Notes: a model not told the origin generated them from the sequence alone. A stretch of DNA of 64,000 nucleotides from CAIJXB01 sp964439595 (GCA_964439595.1 CAYTOK010000006.1:1-64000); one strand, 5' to 3'; positions 34,545 to 43,573 are shown, counted from the stretch's first letter. Numbers and translations are program-made.

Positions 34545-36374
34545 ATGTCCACACCAAAAAAATTTACACCAGAAAAGATTAGAAATATAGCTATTATTGC
34601 CCACATTGACCATGGAAAAACAACCATGCTAGATGGTCTTTTAAAGCAATCCAACGTTTTTCGTGAAAATGAAAAAGTACCAGAAAGAGCCATGGATAGC
34701 TACGACCAAGAAAAAGAACGCGGTATTACTATTTTCGCGAAACATACAAGCATATTCTTTGAAGATTATAAAATTAATATTATAGATACTCCTGGGCATG
34801 CGGACTTCTCTGGAGAAGTAGAAAGAGTTCTAGGTCTTGTTAACTGCGTACTTCTTCTTGTTGACGCACAAGAAGGTCCTATGCCACAAACTCGTTTCGT
34901 ACTTTCTCAAGCATTAAAAATGGGATTAAAGCCTATTGTTGTCTTAAACAAGATAGATCGTCCTTTCGCAGATCCAGATAGAGCTTTAAATCTTACTTTT
35001 GATCTTTTCGTAGAACTTGGCGCAACAGATGAACAGTTAGACTTTACCGTATGCTACGCATCAGGCCTTGGAGGCTTTGCGATTAAAGAACTTAAAGATC
35101 CTCGCGTTGACATGAGACCTCTTTTTGAGTTAATTATAGAAAAAGTACCTCACCCACCCGGAAACATTGACCTGCCCTTTTTAATGCAAGCAACAACTCT
35201 AAGTTACGATGATTTTGTGGGAAGACAAGCTTGCGGAAGAATTTTAGAAGGAGTGGTAAAAAAAGGACAACTCCTGACTCGTGTAGATAAAAACGGGCAC
35301 CCAACACAACATAAAATTGTCCGCATTGAAGGATACTTCGGTCTTAAAAAAATAGAGATGGACGAAGGAAGTGTTGGAGACATCGTCAGCCTTTCAGGCA
35401 TCCCTGATATTATGATTGGCGACACTCTTTGTGATCCAAGCCACGTAGTCCATCTTCCCCCTATCACTTTAGCAGAACCAACTCTTTCTATCGAGATGAT
35501 GGTTAACAACTCTCCTATGGTAGGAAAAGATGGTAAACATGTCACAATGAATAAAATTAGAGATAGGCTTCTACTAGAAAAAAGAGCAAATATTTCTCTT
35601 AAAATTGAAGAAATAGAAGGAGCTGATGATTCAATACGTGTTTGTGGAAGAGGAGAACTGCATCTAGCTGTTCTTATTGAAGCTATGCGAAGAGAAGACT
35701 ATGAATTCACCCTTTCCAAGCCTAAAGTTATTATTAAAAAAATAGATGGCGTAGATCATGAGCCTCTTGAAGCGGTACATATAGAAGTTCCTCAAGAATT
35801 CTCCGGACCTGTTATTGAAGAAATGTCAAAAAGAAAGGGAGAAATGCGTTCCTTAGATACAAATGAACACGATATCACAACCATGGAATTTCTTATTCCT
35901 ACAAGAGGTCTTATGGGATATCGCAATGAATTCCTAACTGTTACAAGAGGTCTTGGAATTCTAACTTCTGTATTTGATAGTTATGTGCCTTGGAGAGGAG
36001 CTATTCCTGGCAGAGCACGTGGAGTACTTATCTCCAATGGATCCGGTAAAGCAACAGCATACTCCTGCTATAGTGTGCAAGAGCGAGGATCTCTCTTTGT
36101 AGGTCATGGAGATGAAGTGTATGAGGGGATGATTGTAGGACAAAATAGTAGAGATAATGATCTTATTGTCAATGTTACCAAAGGAAAAGCTCTAACAAAC
36201 GTAAGAGCCTCCGGTAGCGATGAAAACATTATCCTCGTTCCTCATAGAAGATTTACTCTTGAGGCTGCCATTGACTTTATTGAAGATGACGAACAAATTG
36301 AAGTTACCCCCCACTTTATTCGTTTAAGAAAGCGCTTCTTATTAGAAAACGATAGAAAACGCTTTTCTAAATAA
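34545..36374 (+). CDS. typA: Ribosome-associated GTPase TypA/BipA
   Basis: A 609-residue translational GTPase acting in 50S assembly and stress. The G1 loop is AHIDHGKTTM, followed by the ERGITIFAKH switch region (the usual ERGITI), DTPGHADF (G3) and NKIDRP (G4). EF-G-like domains III and V and the TypA-specific C-terminal part (TRGLMGYRNEFLT, RARGVLISNGSGKATAYS) separate it from EF-G and LepA. Normal length. RBS ACAGGAG precedes the ATG and a strong terminator follows. I believe pathogenic Chlamydia lack this gene. Confidence 0.94.
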   Translation: MSTPKKFTPEKIRNIAIIAHIDHGKTTMLDGLLKQSNVFRENEKVPERAMDSYDQEKERGITIFAKHTSIFFEDYKINIIDTPGHADFSGEVERVLGLVNCVLLLVDAQEGPMPQTRFVLSQALKMGLKPIVVLNKIDRPFADPDRALNLTFDLFVELGATDEQLDFTVCYASGLGGFAIKELKDPRVDMRPLFELIIEKVPHPPGNIDLPFLMQATTLSYDDFVGRQACGRILEGVVKKGQLLTRVDKNGHPTQHKIVRIEGYFGLKKIEMDEGSVGDIVSLSGIPDIMIGDTLCDPSHVVHLPPITLAEPTLSIEMMVNNSPMVGKDGKHVTMNKIRDRLLLEKRANISLKIEEIEGADDSIRVCGRGELHLAVLIEAMRREDYEFTLSKPKVIIKKIDGVDHEPLEAVHIEVPQEFSGPVIEEMSKRKGEMRSLDTNEHDITTMEFLIPTRGLMGYRNEFLTVTRGLGILTSVFDSYVPWRGAIPGRARGVLISNGSGKATAYSCYSVQERGSLFVGHGDEVYEGMIVGQNSRDNDLIVNVTKGKALTNVRASGSDENIILVPHRRFTLEAAIDFIEDDEQIEVTPHFIRLRKRFLLENDRKRFSK

Positions 36375-36390
36375 TAGTTTCTCTTTTTAT

Positions 36391-36424
36391 AAAATGCCTC
36401 TTTTTTCAAGAGGCATTTTTGCAT
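36391..36424 (+). terminator. Rho-independent terminator after typA
   Basis: AAAATGCCTCTT (36391-36402) pairs with AAGAGGCATTTT (36408-36419) around TTTTC, leading into TTTGCATTTT. It begins 17 nt after the typA stop. Beyond it, to 36525, I see nothing. Confidence 0.9.
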
Positions 36425-36525
36425 TTTAATCAACTGATTTCAAAATATTTAAGATCATATTCTCTTGTAATTTAAGTAATTATAAATCCGAGAGATTATG
36501 CCTTTGGCAAGTGAACTATGCACAG

Positions 36526-37248
36526 CTAAAGCACCGACCTGGATCTAGCTAAAAGCTCTCCGATTTTCCCCGATAAGGAGTTTTTAAACTCTTCTTTAGT
36601 CGCTGTTTCAACTACCATCCCCTCTTCCATTAGTAAAATTCGGTCCGACACCTTAAATGCAAAATCCATATCCTGACTAGCGATGACAATTCCTTTTTTC
36701 TGCTTTTTAAGACAATTTAAGATAGTAATCAGCCGGTCCACATTTTCTGGATCAAGAGCCGAAGTCGGTTCATCTAGAAATAAGAATAGAGCGTTAGAAG
36801 CTATCGCACGAGCAATTGCTACCCTCTGCTGCTGACCACCTGATAACGTCTGGGGATGAGCCTCTATCCAAGGCACCATATCTAGTAAGCTCAGGATTTC
36901 TTTGGCTTTCACCGCCGCTTCTTTTTTCGTAAGGCCATGGATAATTTGTAAAGGAAAACTGCAGTTTTCCAAAACATTCATATGAGGAAAAAGTGCATAT
37001 GTTTGAGGAACAAATCCAATCGCTTTCCCTCTTTGTTTTGGTGGCAAATCTACTAAAGATTGCCCATCCAAAACGATCGTTCCCTCATAAGAGCTTTCTA
37101 TTTGGGCAAGGCAGCGTAAAAAGGAAGTTTTTCCGGATCCACTTTTTCCTAAAAGAACAGTAATTTCACCCTGTCCTATTTGACAGCTTACCTGCTTCAA
37201 AATACGAACTTTTCCTTTCATTAAAGACACCTCTTTAATTTCTAGCAT
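36526..37248 (-). CDS. Polar amino acid ABC transporter, ATP-binding protein
   Basis: A 240-residue ABC ATPase: Walker A GKSGSGKT (34-41), Q-loop VPQTYALFPHM, signature LSGGQQQRVAIARA, Walker B LFLDEPTSALDPE and the H-loop replaced by Gln-containing IVIASQDMDFA, where the usual switch His appears to be Gln (ASQD for THE/SHD). That substitution is seen in some transporters but may slow ATP turnover. It is last in the binding protein-permease-ATPase series, overlapping the permease by 14 nt. Confidence 0.88.
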   Translation of the reverse strand: MLEIKEVSLMKGKVRILKQVSCQIGQGEITVLLGKSGSGKTSFLRCLAQIESSYEGTIVLDGQSLVDLPPKQRGKAIGFVPQTYALFPHMNVLENCSFPLQIIHGLTKKEAAVKAKEILSLLDMVPWIEAHPQTLSGGQQQRVAIARAIASNALFLFLDEPTSALDPENVDRLITILNCLKKQKKGIVIASQDMDFAFKVSDRILLMEEGMVVETATKEEFKNSLSGKIGELLARSRSVL

Positions 37249-37894
37249 AGGAAAGTCTCCTTTCTAACATCCTGCTGATAAGATTAAATACGGCCGATAA
37301 AATTAAATAAAAAAAGGCAACCATCAAATAAATAGGAACAGGCTCCATTTCTTTACTTACTAGATTCATTCCGACCCGTGTCAACTCCAAAAGCCCAATA
37401 GAAGAAACAATAGATGTGCTTTTCAACAAAGAATCCATCTCGCTATTAAATGCAGGAAGCACATTACGAACCATCTGTGGCAAAATGACATAACGTAAGA
37501 TTTGCCACTTACTGTATCCAAGAGTAAATGCCACCTCCCATTGAACAGCAGCAATCGAATTGATTCCTGCCCTTATGATCTGAGAAACATAGCCAGAAGA
37601 ACACATTCCAAGCGCTAAAACAGAAGCAGGGAAAGGCTCTAAGTTAAAGCCAAAAAGATCCGGTAAAACAAAGTAGACAATTAAAAGCTGCACGTAAAAA
37701 GGAACTGCCCTATAGATAAAGGTAACAACATCGATAACTTGTGATAGAATCCGCACTCTGAGTCGATCAGAAGACAATATTCCCCAAATAAGCCCTAAAG
37801 AAAAACTCAAAGGAGCAGCTATCGCAAGCACTTGAAGTGTCATCAAAGTCCCCTTTATAAATAAAGGCTGAGACCGCAAAAATAGCTCGATCAT
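37235..37894 (-). CDS. Polar amino acid ABC transporter, permease
   Basis: A 219-residue inner-membrane protein of the HisM/GlnP type with about five helices. It contains LTLQVLAIAAPLSFSLGLIWG, the family stretch FYRAVPFYVQLLIVYFVLP, and the EAA loop that contacts the ATPase (EVAFTLGYSKWQILRYVILPQ). I start at the ATG at 37894, which overlaps the binding-protein stop as ATGA; an in-frame ATG at 37909 would add five residues. One permease gene implies a homodimeric channel. Confidence 0.88.
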   Translation of the reverse strand: MIELFLRSQPLFIKGTLMTLQVLAIAAPLSFSLGLIWGILSSDRLRVRILSQVIDVVTFIYRAVPFYVQLLIVYFVLPDLFGFNLEPFPASVLALGMCSSGYVSQIIRAGINSIAAVQWEVAFTLGYSKWQILRYVILPQMVRNVLPAFNSEMDSLLKSTSIVSSIGLLELTRVGMNLVSKEMEPVPIYLMVAFFYLILSAVFNLISRMLERRLSYARN

Positions 37895-38631
37895 TTGCTT
37901 ATCCCCCATTTTTTTTCTAACTGAGCAACCTTCCCTTCCGCAATCAGCTCTTGAGTAGCCTTTTTTATCTGCTCAGCAAGCGCTAGTTCGTTTTTGTTGA
38001 TCGCAATTCCATTGCCTAAAGAGTATTCTTCAGGGCGTAAAGGCAAGTTCACCACCCGTAAATCAGGATACTGCGCCAGCAGAGTTTCAACTAAGGATGG
38101 GTCTGCAAGAGCTGCGCTAGATTTTCCAAAGCGGATTTCCATGACAGCATCGGTGATCTTTTCTACCTGCTTAAGATTTATCTCGGAATACCGCTTTAGT
38201 ACGCTTTCTTGAAACGATCCAGCTTCAACGCTCACGGTATACTTAGCCAAGCTTGCCATAGAAGAAATTCCTATAGGGACCTTTTTCCAAAAAAGGACAG
38301 GCATTTCAGTTACTTTTTCTCCTTGGTAGTAAACCATTTCCATCTTCTTCTCTCTCTCCTCTGTGATGGAAATAGCCCAAATAAGGACATCAACTTTATT
38401 TTGCTGTAAAGCGAGTAAAAGACTCGGCATGCTGCCACAGTCTTTTAGCACAAGTTCTCTCCCCAACTTAGCCGATAGCTCTTTAGCAAAATCAACATCA
38501 AAACCTTCGTAATCCCCCTTGCCATTTAGACTAACATAGGGCGCGTAGCCCGATGTGGTTCCTACCACAAGGAGCTTTTCTCCTGCAAAAATTTGCGCGG
38601 ACAATAGCAATGTAAATAAATATTTTTTCAT
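37891..38631 (-). CDS. Amino acid ABC transporter, periplasmic binding protein (ArtJ/HisJ-like)
   Basis: A 246-residue solute-binding protein with a short signal peptide (MKKYLFTLLLSAQIFAG) lacking a lipobox Cys. The SBP_bac_3 fold is marked by GTTSGYAPYVSLNGKGDYEGFDVD (shown in parts, about 23-48), AKELSAKLG, LPSLLLALQQNKVDVL and the domain II GSFQESVL and ALADPSLVE stretches. Relatives in Chlamydia bind arginine (ArtJ). Substrate cannot be read from sequence alone, but the His-rich leader upstream (38720-38788) hints at histidine. Start ATG at 38631 has AAGGAT upstream. Confidence 0.88.
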   Translation of the reverse strand: MKKYLFTLLLSAQIFAGEKLLVVGTTSGYAPYVSLNGKGDYEGFDVDFAKELSAKLGRELVLKDCGSMPSLLLALQQNKVDVLIWAISITEEREKKMEMVYYQGEKVTEMPVLFWKKVPIGISSMASLAKYTVSVEAGSFQESVLKRYSEINLKQVEKITDAVMEIRFGKSSAALADPSLVETLLAQYPDLRVVNLPLRPEEYSLGNGIAINKNELALAEQIKKATQELIAEGKVAQLEKKWGISK

Positions 38632-38675
38632 TTAAAAATCCTTAAAAAAAATGTAAATAAAAGAAAATGCGCGCC

Positions 38676-38703
38676 TAACAACTAGAAACAAAAGCTAGCG
38701 TTA
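38676..38703 (-). promoter_or_regulatory. Stem-loop between His leader and binding-protein gene
   Basis: On the minus strand TAAC-G-CTAG pairs with CTAG-TT-GTTA around a 9-nt T-rich loop, starting 17 nt after the leader stop. A GGCGCGC and long T-runs follow it before the gene. This is the most likely part of an attenuator, but I could not draw a classical terminator/antiterminator pair with confidence. Confidence 0.4.
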
Positions 38704-38719
38704 TTCGAGCAGTAAAAAA

Positions 38720-38788
38720 TTAGATATGATGATGATGATGGCAAGCGGGTGTGAAGAGTGACATGAAAGAAAAGGAATATGTACTCAT
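38720..38788 (-). CDS. Putative histidine leader peptide (22 codons, five tandem His)
   Basis: A 22-residue ORF begins with MSTYSF and ends CHHHHHI-stop; codons 17-21 are five consecutive CAT. The ATG at 38788 has an excellent RBS, GGGGGAG, six bases upstream. It lies about 90 nt before the amino acid transporter operon on the same strand, behind a plausible promoter. In enterobacteria the his operon leader has a run of seven His codons and controls attenuation by ribosome stalling. By analogy, low charged tRNA-His would stall ribosomes here and raise transporter expression. Against this, the His run is a simple CAT repeat and no clear terminator was found. It could also be a short random ORF, which the RBS argues against. 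Confidence 0.6.
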   Translation of the reverse strand: MSTYSFSFMSLFTPACHHHHHI

Positions 38789-38819
38789 AATGATCTCCCC
38801 CGTTTGAAAGATAGAAACC

Positions 38820-38848
38820 ACTCTATCCCATTTACTATAATTTTACAA
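38820..38848 (-). promoter_or_regulatory. Putative promoter of His leader and transporter operon
   Basis: On the minus strand TTGTAA (38848-38843), a 17-nt spacer and TAGAGT (38825-38820). It would start transcription about 25 nt upstream of the leader ATG. Reasonable but not consensus. Confidence 0.5.
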
Positions 38849-38864
38849 TACCATTTTTATCTAT

Positions 38865-38910
38865 CTCAGGAGAATCTCAGCACTTGCTGGGTCAGTGAAT
38901 TCTCCTCGAG
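38865..38910. promoter_or_regulatory. Nested hairpin upstream of transporter operon promoter
   Basis: AGGAGAAT (38868-38875) pairs with ATTCTCCT (38899-38906); inside are CAGC-ACTT-GCTG and CACT/AGTG complementarities. It lies between the brnQ stop and the leader promoter. It could end brnQ transcription or act as an operator; no T-tract follows. The rest of 38911-39053 shows nothing clear. Confidence 0.4.
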
Positions 38911-39053
38911 AAATAATAAGTAAAAAAATATTATTCTTTTACCCATCTAAGGATGATGCTAGAAGTTATGTCTTTTATTTCTCAAAACTCTCATCCTGAA
39001 AAATTCTAAATACAAGACAATGCTGCTAATAAAATCAGATGTGATATTTTACA

Positions 39054-40241
39054 TTAACTCCAGAAATAAAATAACGAAGACAAAAGGAAAGTCAAAAAAA
39101 CAGGAACCTTAATCGCTTTAAACCCAGTGAAATAATATATGATATTTAAAACAGTAAGAACTATCAATCCTGGATAACAAATTTGTAAAATAGGACTTAA
39201 GAATGCAGCAATACTAGAAAATCCTAAATTAGCAAAGCATGTTGTGATAAAAAGAGTCACTCCTAAAGCCATCATGGGATGTATTTTCTCCTTGCATAAA
39301 TCTTTTTGTAGATAATCTGCAAAAATAAGAGAAAGCGTTATGGCCGTTGTTAAGCAGGCTGTTACTATAGCAATAGAGGCAATAAACCCGCCAATAGGCC
39401 CAAGAAGTCTAAAAGCAATAAGGCTAAGAAGATCCTCAGAATTACCACTTGAAAAGTTTCCGTGGTATACAGATATAAAGGTAAGACCTATATAAGTAAA
39501 AAGTAAAAGAGCAGCAGCAATCAAACTAGAAAAAAGCATTTTCCTAGAAAGAGCCTTCTTTTGATCTAAAGAGGGGTTAAGATCTACTTTTTTTTGAAAA
39601 TGGGGAAGAACTACCGTGGCAAAAAGAAAAGCCGCTATAAGATCCATCGTATTATAGCCGCCAAGAAGTCCCTGAAAAAAACTAGAAGAAGGGCTAACCG
39701 AAATAGATGCTATTGGCAATTTATGAAAAAAACCTGAAAAAAATAAAAAACCAAGGGACAACAGTAAAATAGGAGTTAAAACGATGCCAAGAAGTCCAAT
39801 AAGGTTTTGTCTTCTAAAACTACAAAGAAAAATAACTAAAGCAGCCCCAATACTAAAAGCAGGCAAAGATAAATTCAAGCAATAGGGTTTAAACGTTGCA
39901 TGCATTAGAGTAATAAGACGGGGAATTACCCCAAAAGGCCCTAAAATAAGCTGCAAAAGTAAAAGTAGCATAACTCCTGGAATAGCCCCTAAACGGCCAA
40001 AAAAGCGACGGCAGTCGGCTTGAAAAAAAACCATACCGGCAAGCCCCAAGAAAGGAACAATAACCGCAGTTAGTCCAAGCCCCAAAATAGCATATCCCCA
40101 ATTACCACCAGTAGCTTTCCCTATAAGCAGGGGAAAAATCAAATTACCGGCACCAAAGAACATAGAAAAAAGGGCAAATCCTGTAGCAAGAAGACTCGGT
40201 GACCTTTCTGTTTTTATTATTATCTCTTGCTCTGCTATCAT
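39054..40241 (-). CDS. brnQ: Branched-chain amino acid carrier (LIVCS family)
   Basis: A 395-residue cation-coupled importer of Leu/Ile/Val with about twelve membrane helices. The start of the conserved region, LLATGFALFSMFFGAGNLIFP, is the family signature (split at about 16-36), followed by IGKATGGNW and AIPGVMLLLLLQLILGPFGVIPR. Chlamydia carries a homolog (CT554). ATG at 40241 has GAGG upstream and a promoter is visible. It shares strand with the ABC transporter, so two amino acid importers sit side by side. Confidence 0.92.
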   Translation of the reverse strand: MIAEQEIIIKTERSPSLLATGFALFSMFFGAGNLIFPLLIGKATGGNWGYAILGLGLTAVIVPFLGLAGMVFFQADCRRFFGRLGAIPGVMLLLLLQLILGPFGVIPRLITLMHATFKPYCLNLSLPAFSIGAALVIFLCSFRRQNLIGLLGIVLTPILLLSLGFLFFSGFFHKLPIASISVSPSSSFFQGLLGGYNTMDLIAAFLFATVVLPHFQKKVDLNPSLDQKKALSRKMLFSSLIAAALLLFTYIGLTFISVYHGNFSSGNSEDLLSLIAFRLLGPIGGFIASIAIVTACLTTAITLSLIFADYLQKDLCKEKIHPMMALGVTLFITTCFANLGFSSIAAFLSPILQICYPGLIVLTVLNIIYYFTGFKAIKVPVFLTFLLSSLFYFWS

Positions 40242-40271
40242 AAATCCCTCAATATTTTATTGTTTTAAGCG

Positions 40272-40300
40272 ATTTTACCCTGATTTTTTTTTATCAACAA
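40272..40300 (-). promoter_or_regulatory. Putative brnQ promoter
   Basis: On the minus strand TTGTTG (40300-40295), a 17-nt spacer and TAAAAT (40277-40272), 31 nt upstream of the brnQ ATG. Confidence 0.6.
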
Positions 40301-40444
40301 TTAAAATTTACACAAAAATGCATTTACTATTTATAAAATAAATATTATACACGTAAAAAACTTTAATAATTAGCCAATATTATATTTAACTAAATCCTTC
40401 TTTATTTTATAATTACGCATAAAAACTATTTAAATAGGATTTAA

Positions 40445-41317
40445 ATGATAAATTCAACTTATAATCTCCTCTTAGGACAAGAAAACCCTAACAAGTGGCA
40501 TACTCCCCTCAATATAGAAAAAATTACTATTACAAATAATGAACTTAAGTCAAAGGTTGAAAATAGCTTTTACACTATAAATAAAATTACAGGTGATGTT
40601 TACTTACAAAAACCCCCTGTCGCGATTCGCTGTATTTCAATGGTGCTCATTCCTACGTACGCACTTTATGGAGTGGGATTTGCTACATGGCATCTTTTAC
40701 GAATTCCTTTTGATGTTATAAAAATTGCTGCTTTTACCTTTGCTGAAATTAGTCAATACTACTCAGAGCAAAAATATTTAGAAATCGCAAAAATGTTTTA
40801 TAAAAAACCAATAGAGATTCTCACTTATGGAATAGTTGTAAATTTATACAACTTAGCAAGAGATCCAATTTACACAACACTGCTTGTCGCAAGCTCAATT
40901 CTTACTTTTCTAGCTCCAGAAAATCGTTTATTAGACGGAAAAGAGTTAATAGCTTCTTTAGATCTAAAATGGCACCACGGAGTTTCTTGTAAAAAAGATC
41001 TACGTTATAAATTGAACACTATTCAAAAAGGCTTTTCGGAAATTAAAACAGGCTCTATTTTTAATGGAATACAAAAAATCTACAAGGCACTATCAAAAGC
41101 CGAAGTCGTCTATCTTCCGTTTTGCTTTCAAGTACAAGGCAGCATGAAAAGCGACTTCCTCACATTTGAAGGAACCACGTATAACGTTTATAAAGAAATA
41201 GACACCCGCTCAAATGGCCCGAATTTAGCAACAGAATTTAAAGAATCCAAAGTCAAATCTTTTTTAAAAAAAAGAAGTGATCATAAACCATCTACTAAAC
41301 GAGATCTTTTAGTGTAG
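40445..41317 (+). CDS. Hypothetical protein with central hydrophobic segment
   Basis: A 290-residue protein that I do not recognise. A hydrophobic stretch at about 60-105 (CISMVLIPTYALYGVGFATWHLL then FDVIKIAAFTFAE, separated here) and a weaker one at 140-160 suggest membrane association; the C-terminal 100 residues are soluble and basic (KKRSDHKPSTKR). It has no signal peptide. Upstream is a 200-nt AT-rich divergent region shared with brnQ; the RBS is weak (TAGGAT). Possibly a lineage-specific host-interaction protein, from its resemblance in layout to other orphans here. Confidence 0.65.
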   Translation: MINSTYNLLLGQENPNKWHTPLNIEKITITNNELKSKVENSFYTINKITGDVYLQKPPVAIRCISMVLIPTYALYGVGFATWHLLRIPFDVIKIAAFTFAEISQYYSEQKYLEIAKMFYKKPIEILTYGIVVNLYNLARDPIYTTLLVASSILTFLAPENRLLDGKELIASLDLKWHHGVSCKKDLRYKLNTIQKGFSEIKTGSIFNGIQKIYKALSKAEVVYLPFCFQVQGSMKSDFLTFEGTTYNVYKEIDTRSNGPNLATEFKESKVKSFLKKRSDHKPSTKRDLLV

Positions 41318-41348
41318 CTCAACTGGTAAATCATTAATTACTAGGCAC

Positions 41349-43451
41349 TTACTTCGTTGCCGCTTTTTTAGCAAATTTCTTAGGAGTATAAGTGACTTTC
41401 TTCTGCATTTTAATGTTATCTAAAAGAATTTCCATAAGACATCCCTTTTCTGATATATAAAGAATAACCTTTCCTTCTGCAATTTCCAGAGGGTAGGGTA
41501 ATATTTTTCTTTGTAAAAGATGTCTTATGTGCAAAGGAGTCAATTTAACGCCTTTGTACTCTTTCCAGATGACAAAGTTACACCCATCACGCCAAGAAGA
41601 GCAGCCATACCCCTTCTGTCCTTCAATAATGGGCTTTTTACAACGAGGACAGTCCCCTAAAATAGATTCGTTTACGCGTGAAGAATCACTTTTAGCTATT
41701 AGATCCCTTATATAAGAGGTAATTTCTTGCATAAAAGTAGACGCCTGTAGTTTCCCATGCTCCACCTCTTTTAATTTAGACTCCCATTCTCCGGTTAACT
41801 CAGGAGACTTTAAACTAGGATCTTGTATTAAAGCTATTAGATAACGACCAAGATCTGTTGCTACAAGAGATTTTTTTTCTCTGACAATATAGCTACGCTT
41901 TAATAGGGTTTCTATAATAGCAGCTCTTGTAGCTGGCGTTCCAAGACCCTTTTGTTTTAAAGCTTCTTTTAATTGTTCATCATCTACAAGCTTACCTGCA
42001 GTTTCCATAGCTCCAAGCAGCGTCCCTTCGGTAAAATGACGGGGGGGTTCTGTTTTTCCTTGTTTTATAAAAGGAGCGTGGGGCCCGTCTTCTCCTTTAA
42101 CAAAGACAGGAAGTTCCTGTTCTTCGTCTTTTTGCTTTTCAGGATCTTCTACTTCTTTTTCTTTAGCGTAAAGAAGAGTCCACCCCGACTCTACAATTTG
42201 GACACCTTTAGCTTGAAAAGACACTTCATTACAAGATCCCTCTACAGAAGTTATGCTTTTAATGCAGTGGGGATAAAAAGCAGCGATAAACCGTATTACA
42301 ATTGCACTAAATACTTTTTCTGCAAAAGCAGAAAGAGACTGAGGAGGCTTCCCTGTTGGAATAATAGCATGATGCTCCCCGGTTTTTTGGTTGTTAATAA
42401 TACGAGGGGTAAAAGATAAAGAATTTAAGTCAAGAAATCCTATTTCCGTCGGTCTTATAGAAGCAAGCTGCTGTAAGATTTTTGGCACCTCTGCCTTCAT
42501 GTCACTACCTAAAAATTTAGAGTCTGTACGAGGATAAGATATCACCTTACTTTCATAAAGAGACTGGGCTATCTCCAGAGTTTCGCTAGCAGACATGCCA
42601 TACCTTTTATTCATATCACGCTGGAGATCCGTTAAATCATAAAGAAAAGGCGGAGCCACCTTTTCCGTTTTCCCTTCTACTTTCTGTATTTTAAAAGGGT
42701 GGGACTCAATTTTCTCTAAAAGCTCTTTAGCTTGGGTCTCAAATTTAAACCGGTCTCCCTTATATTTGAATACTGTATTTCTATATTTTGTTTTCAACTC
42801 CCAAAAGGGTTCTGAAACAAAATTACGTATTTCATCGTCTTTTTGGACTATCAAAGCTAATACAGGAGTTTGTACACGGCCAACGCTCCAAAGGATCTCA
42901 CTGCGGCCATAGCGCACTGTAAAATTGCGCGTTGCATTTAAGCCAACAATCCAATCAGACTCACTGCGACATTTAGCAGCAGCATACAGGTTATCATAAT
43001 GGCTTCCTGGAAGTAGCTGCTCAAAAGCTTTTTTCATGGCTTCATCTGTTAAAGAAGTTAGCCAAAGTCTTTTAAAATCTTTTTTCTCTTGCCCTGATAA
43101 TGACAAGATATAACGAAAAATAAGCTCACCTTCCCTTCCTGCGTCCGTTGCTGCTATAATCTCTGTAGAAGAACGGATAAGTTTTTTTATGACGTTAAAT
43201 TGCTTAGAGACTCCGGGATTATCGACAAGCTTTAGTTCAAAAACAGAAGGAATAATGGGCAAGGTTGCTAAAGACCATTTTTTTAAAATAGGATCATATT
43301 CTTCGGGTTCCTTTAAGCTTACTAGATGACCAAAAGCCCAGGTCACTTGAAAGCCACAGCCTTCAAAATACCCATCCAAACGATTTTTAGCCCCTAAAAA
43401 GGTAGCGATTTCCTTAGCAACTGAGGGCTTCTCAGCTATTATTACTTTCAT
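41349..43451 (-). CDS. topB: DNA topoisomerase III (type IA)
   Basis: A 700-residue enzyme that decatenates DNA by single-strand passage. The N-terminal TOPRIM domain (VIIAEKPSVAKEIA; ATDAGREGELIFRYI with the metal-binding acidic triad region) is followed by the type IA body with the active-site Tyr in ISYPRTDSKFL, HHAIIPTG and GLGTPATRAAIIETL, then a C-terminal zinc-finger-like CPRCKKPI and GCSSW segment and a basic tail. I start at 43451 (RBS TAGGAG); a longer frame to 43529 adds a hydrophobic extension unlike the family. The AEKPS start marks topo III, not topo I. Confidence 0.92.
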   Translation of the reverse strand: MKVIIAEKPSVAKEIATFLGAKNRLDGYFEGCGFQVTWAFGHLVSLKEPEEYDPILKKWSLATLPIIPSVFELKLVDNPGVSKQFNVIKKLIRSSTEIIAATDAGREGELIFRYILSLSGQEKKDFKRLWLTSLTDEAMKKAFEQLLPGSHYDNLYAAAKCRSESDWIVGLNATRNFTVRYGRSEILWSVGRVQTPVLALIVQKDDEIRNFVSEPFWELKTKYRNTVFKYKGDRFKFETQAKELLEKIESHPFKIQKVEGKTEKVAPPFLYDLTDLQRDMNKRYGMSASETLEIAQSLYESKVISYPRTDSKFLGSDMKAEVPKILQQLASIRPTEIGFLDLNSLSFTPRIINNQKTGEHHAIIPTGKPPQSLSAFAEKVFSAIVIRFIAAFYPHCIKSITSVEGSCNEVSFQAKGVQIVESGWTLLYAKEKEVEDPEKQKDEEQELPVFVKGEDGPHAPFIKQGKTEPPRHFTEGTLLGAMETAGKLVDDEQLKEALKQKGLGTPATRAAIIETLLKRSYIVREKKSLVATDLGRYLIALIQDPSLKSPELTGEWESKLKEVEHGKLQASTFMQEITSYIRDLIAKSDSSRVNESILGDCPRCKKPIIEGQKGYGCSSWRDGCNFVIWKEYKGVKLTPLHIRHLLQRKILPYPLEIAEGKVILYISEKGCLMEILLDNIKMQKKVTYTPKKFAKKAATK

Positions 43452-43573
43452 TTTTTCTCCTATAGAACTCTTAGAGTATAAGAAAGGAAGGAAAAAAAAC
43501 ACATGAATTTGCAAAAGCTTTACAGACAAATACCAAAAAGTGTTTTTTTTTGGATGATGATTTTATAGTAAAA

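Noticed and set aside
38723..38740. Reading the CAT/ATG run only as a microsatellite
   Set aside because: The run lies in frame in a short ORF with a strong RBS ahead of an amino acid transporter; the microsatellite view stays possible but explains less.
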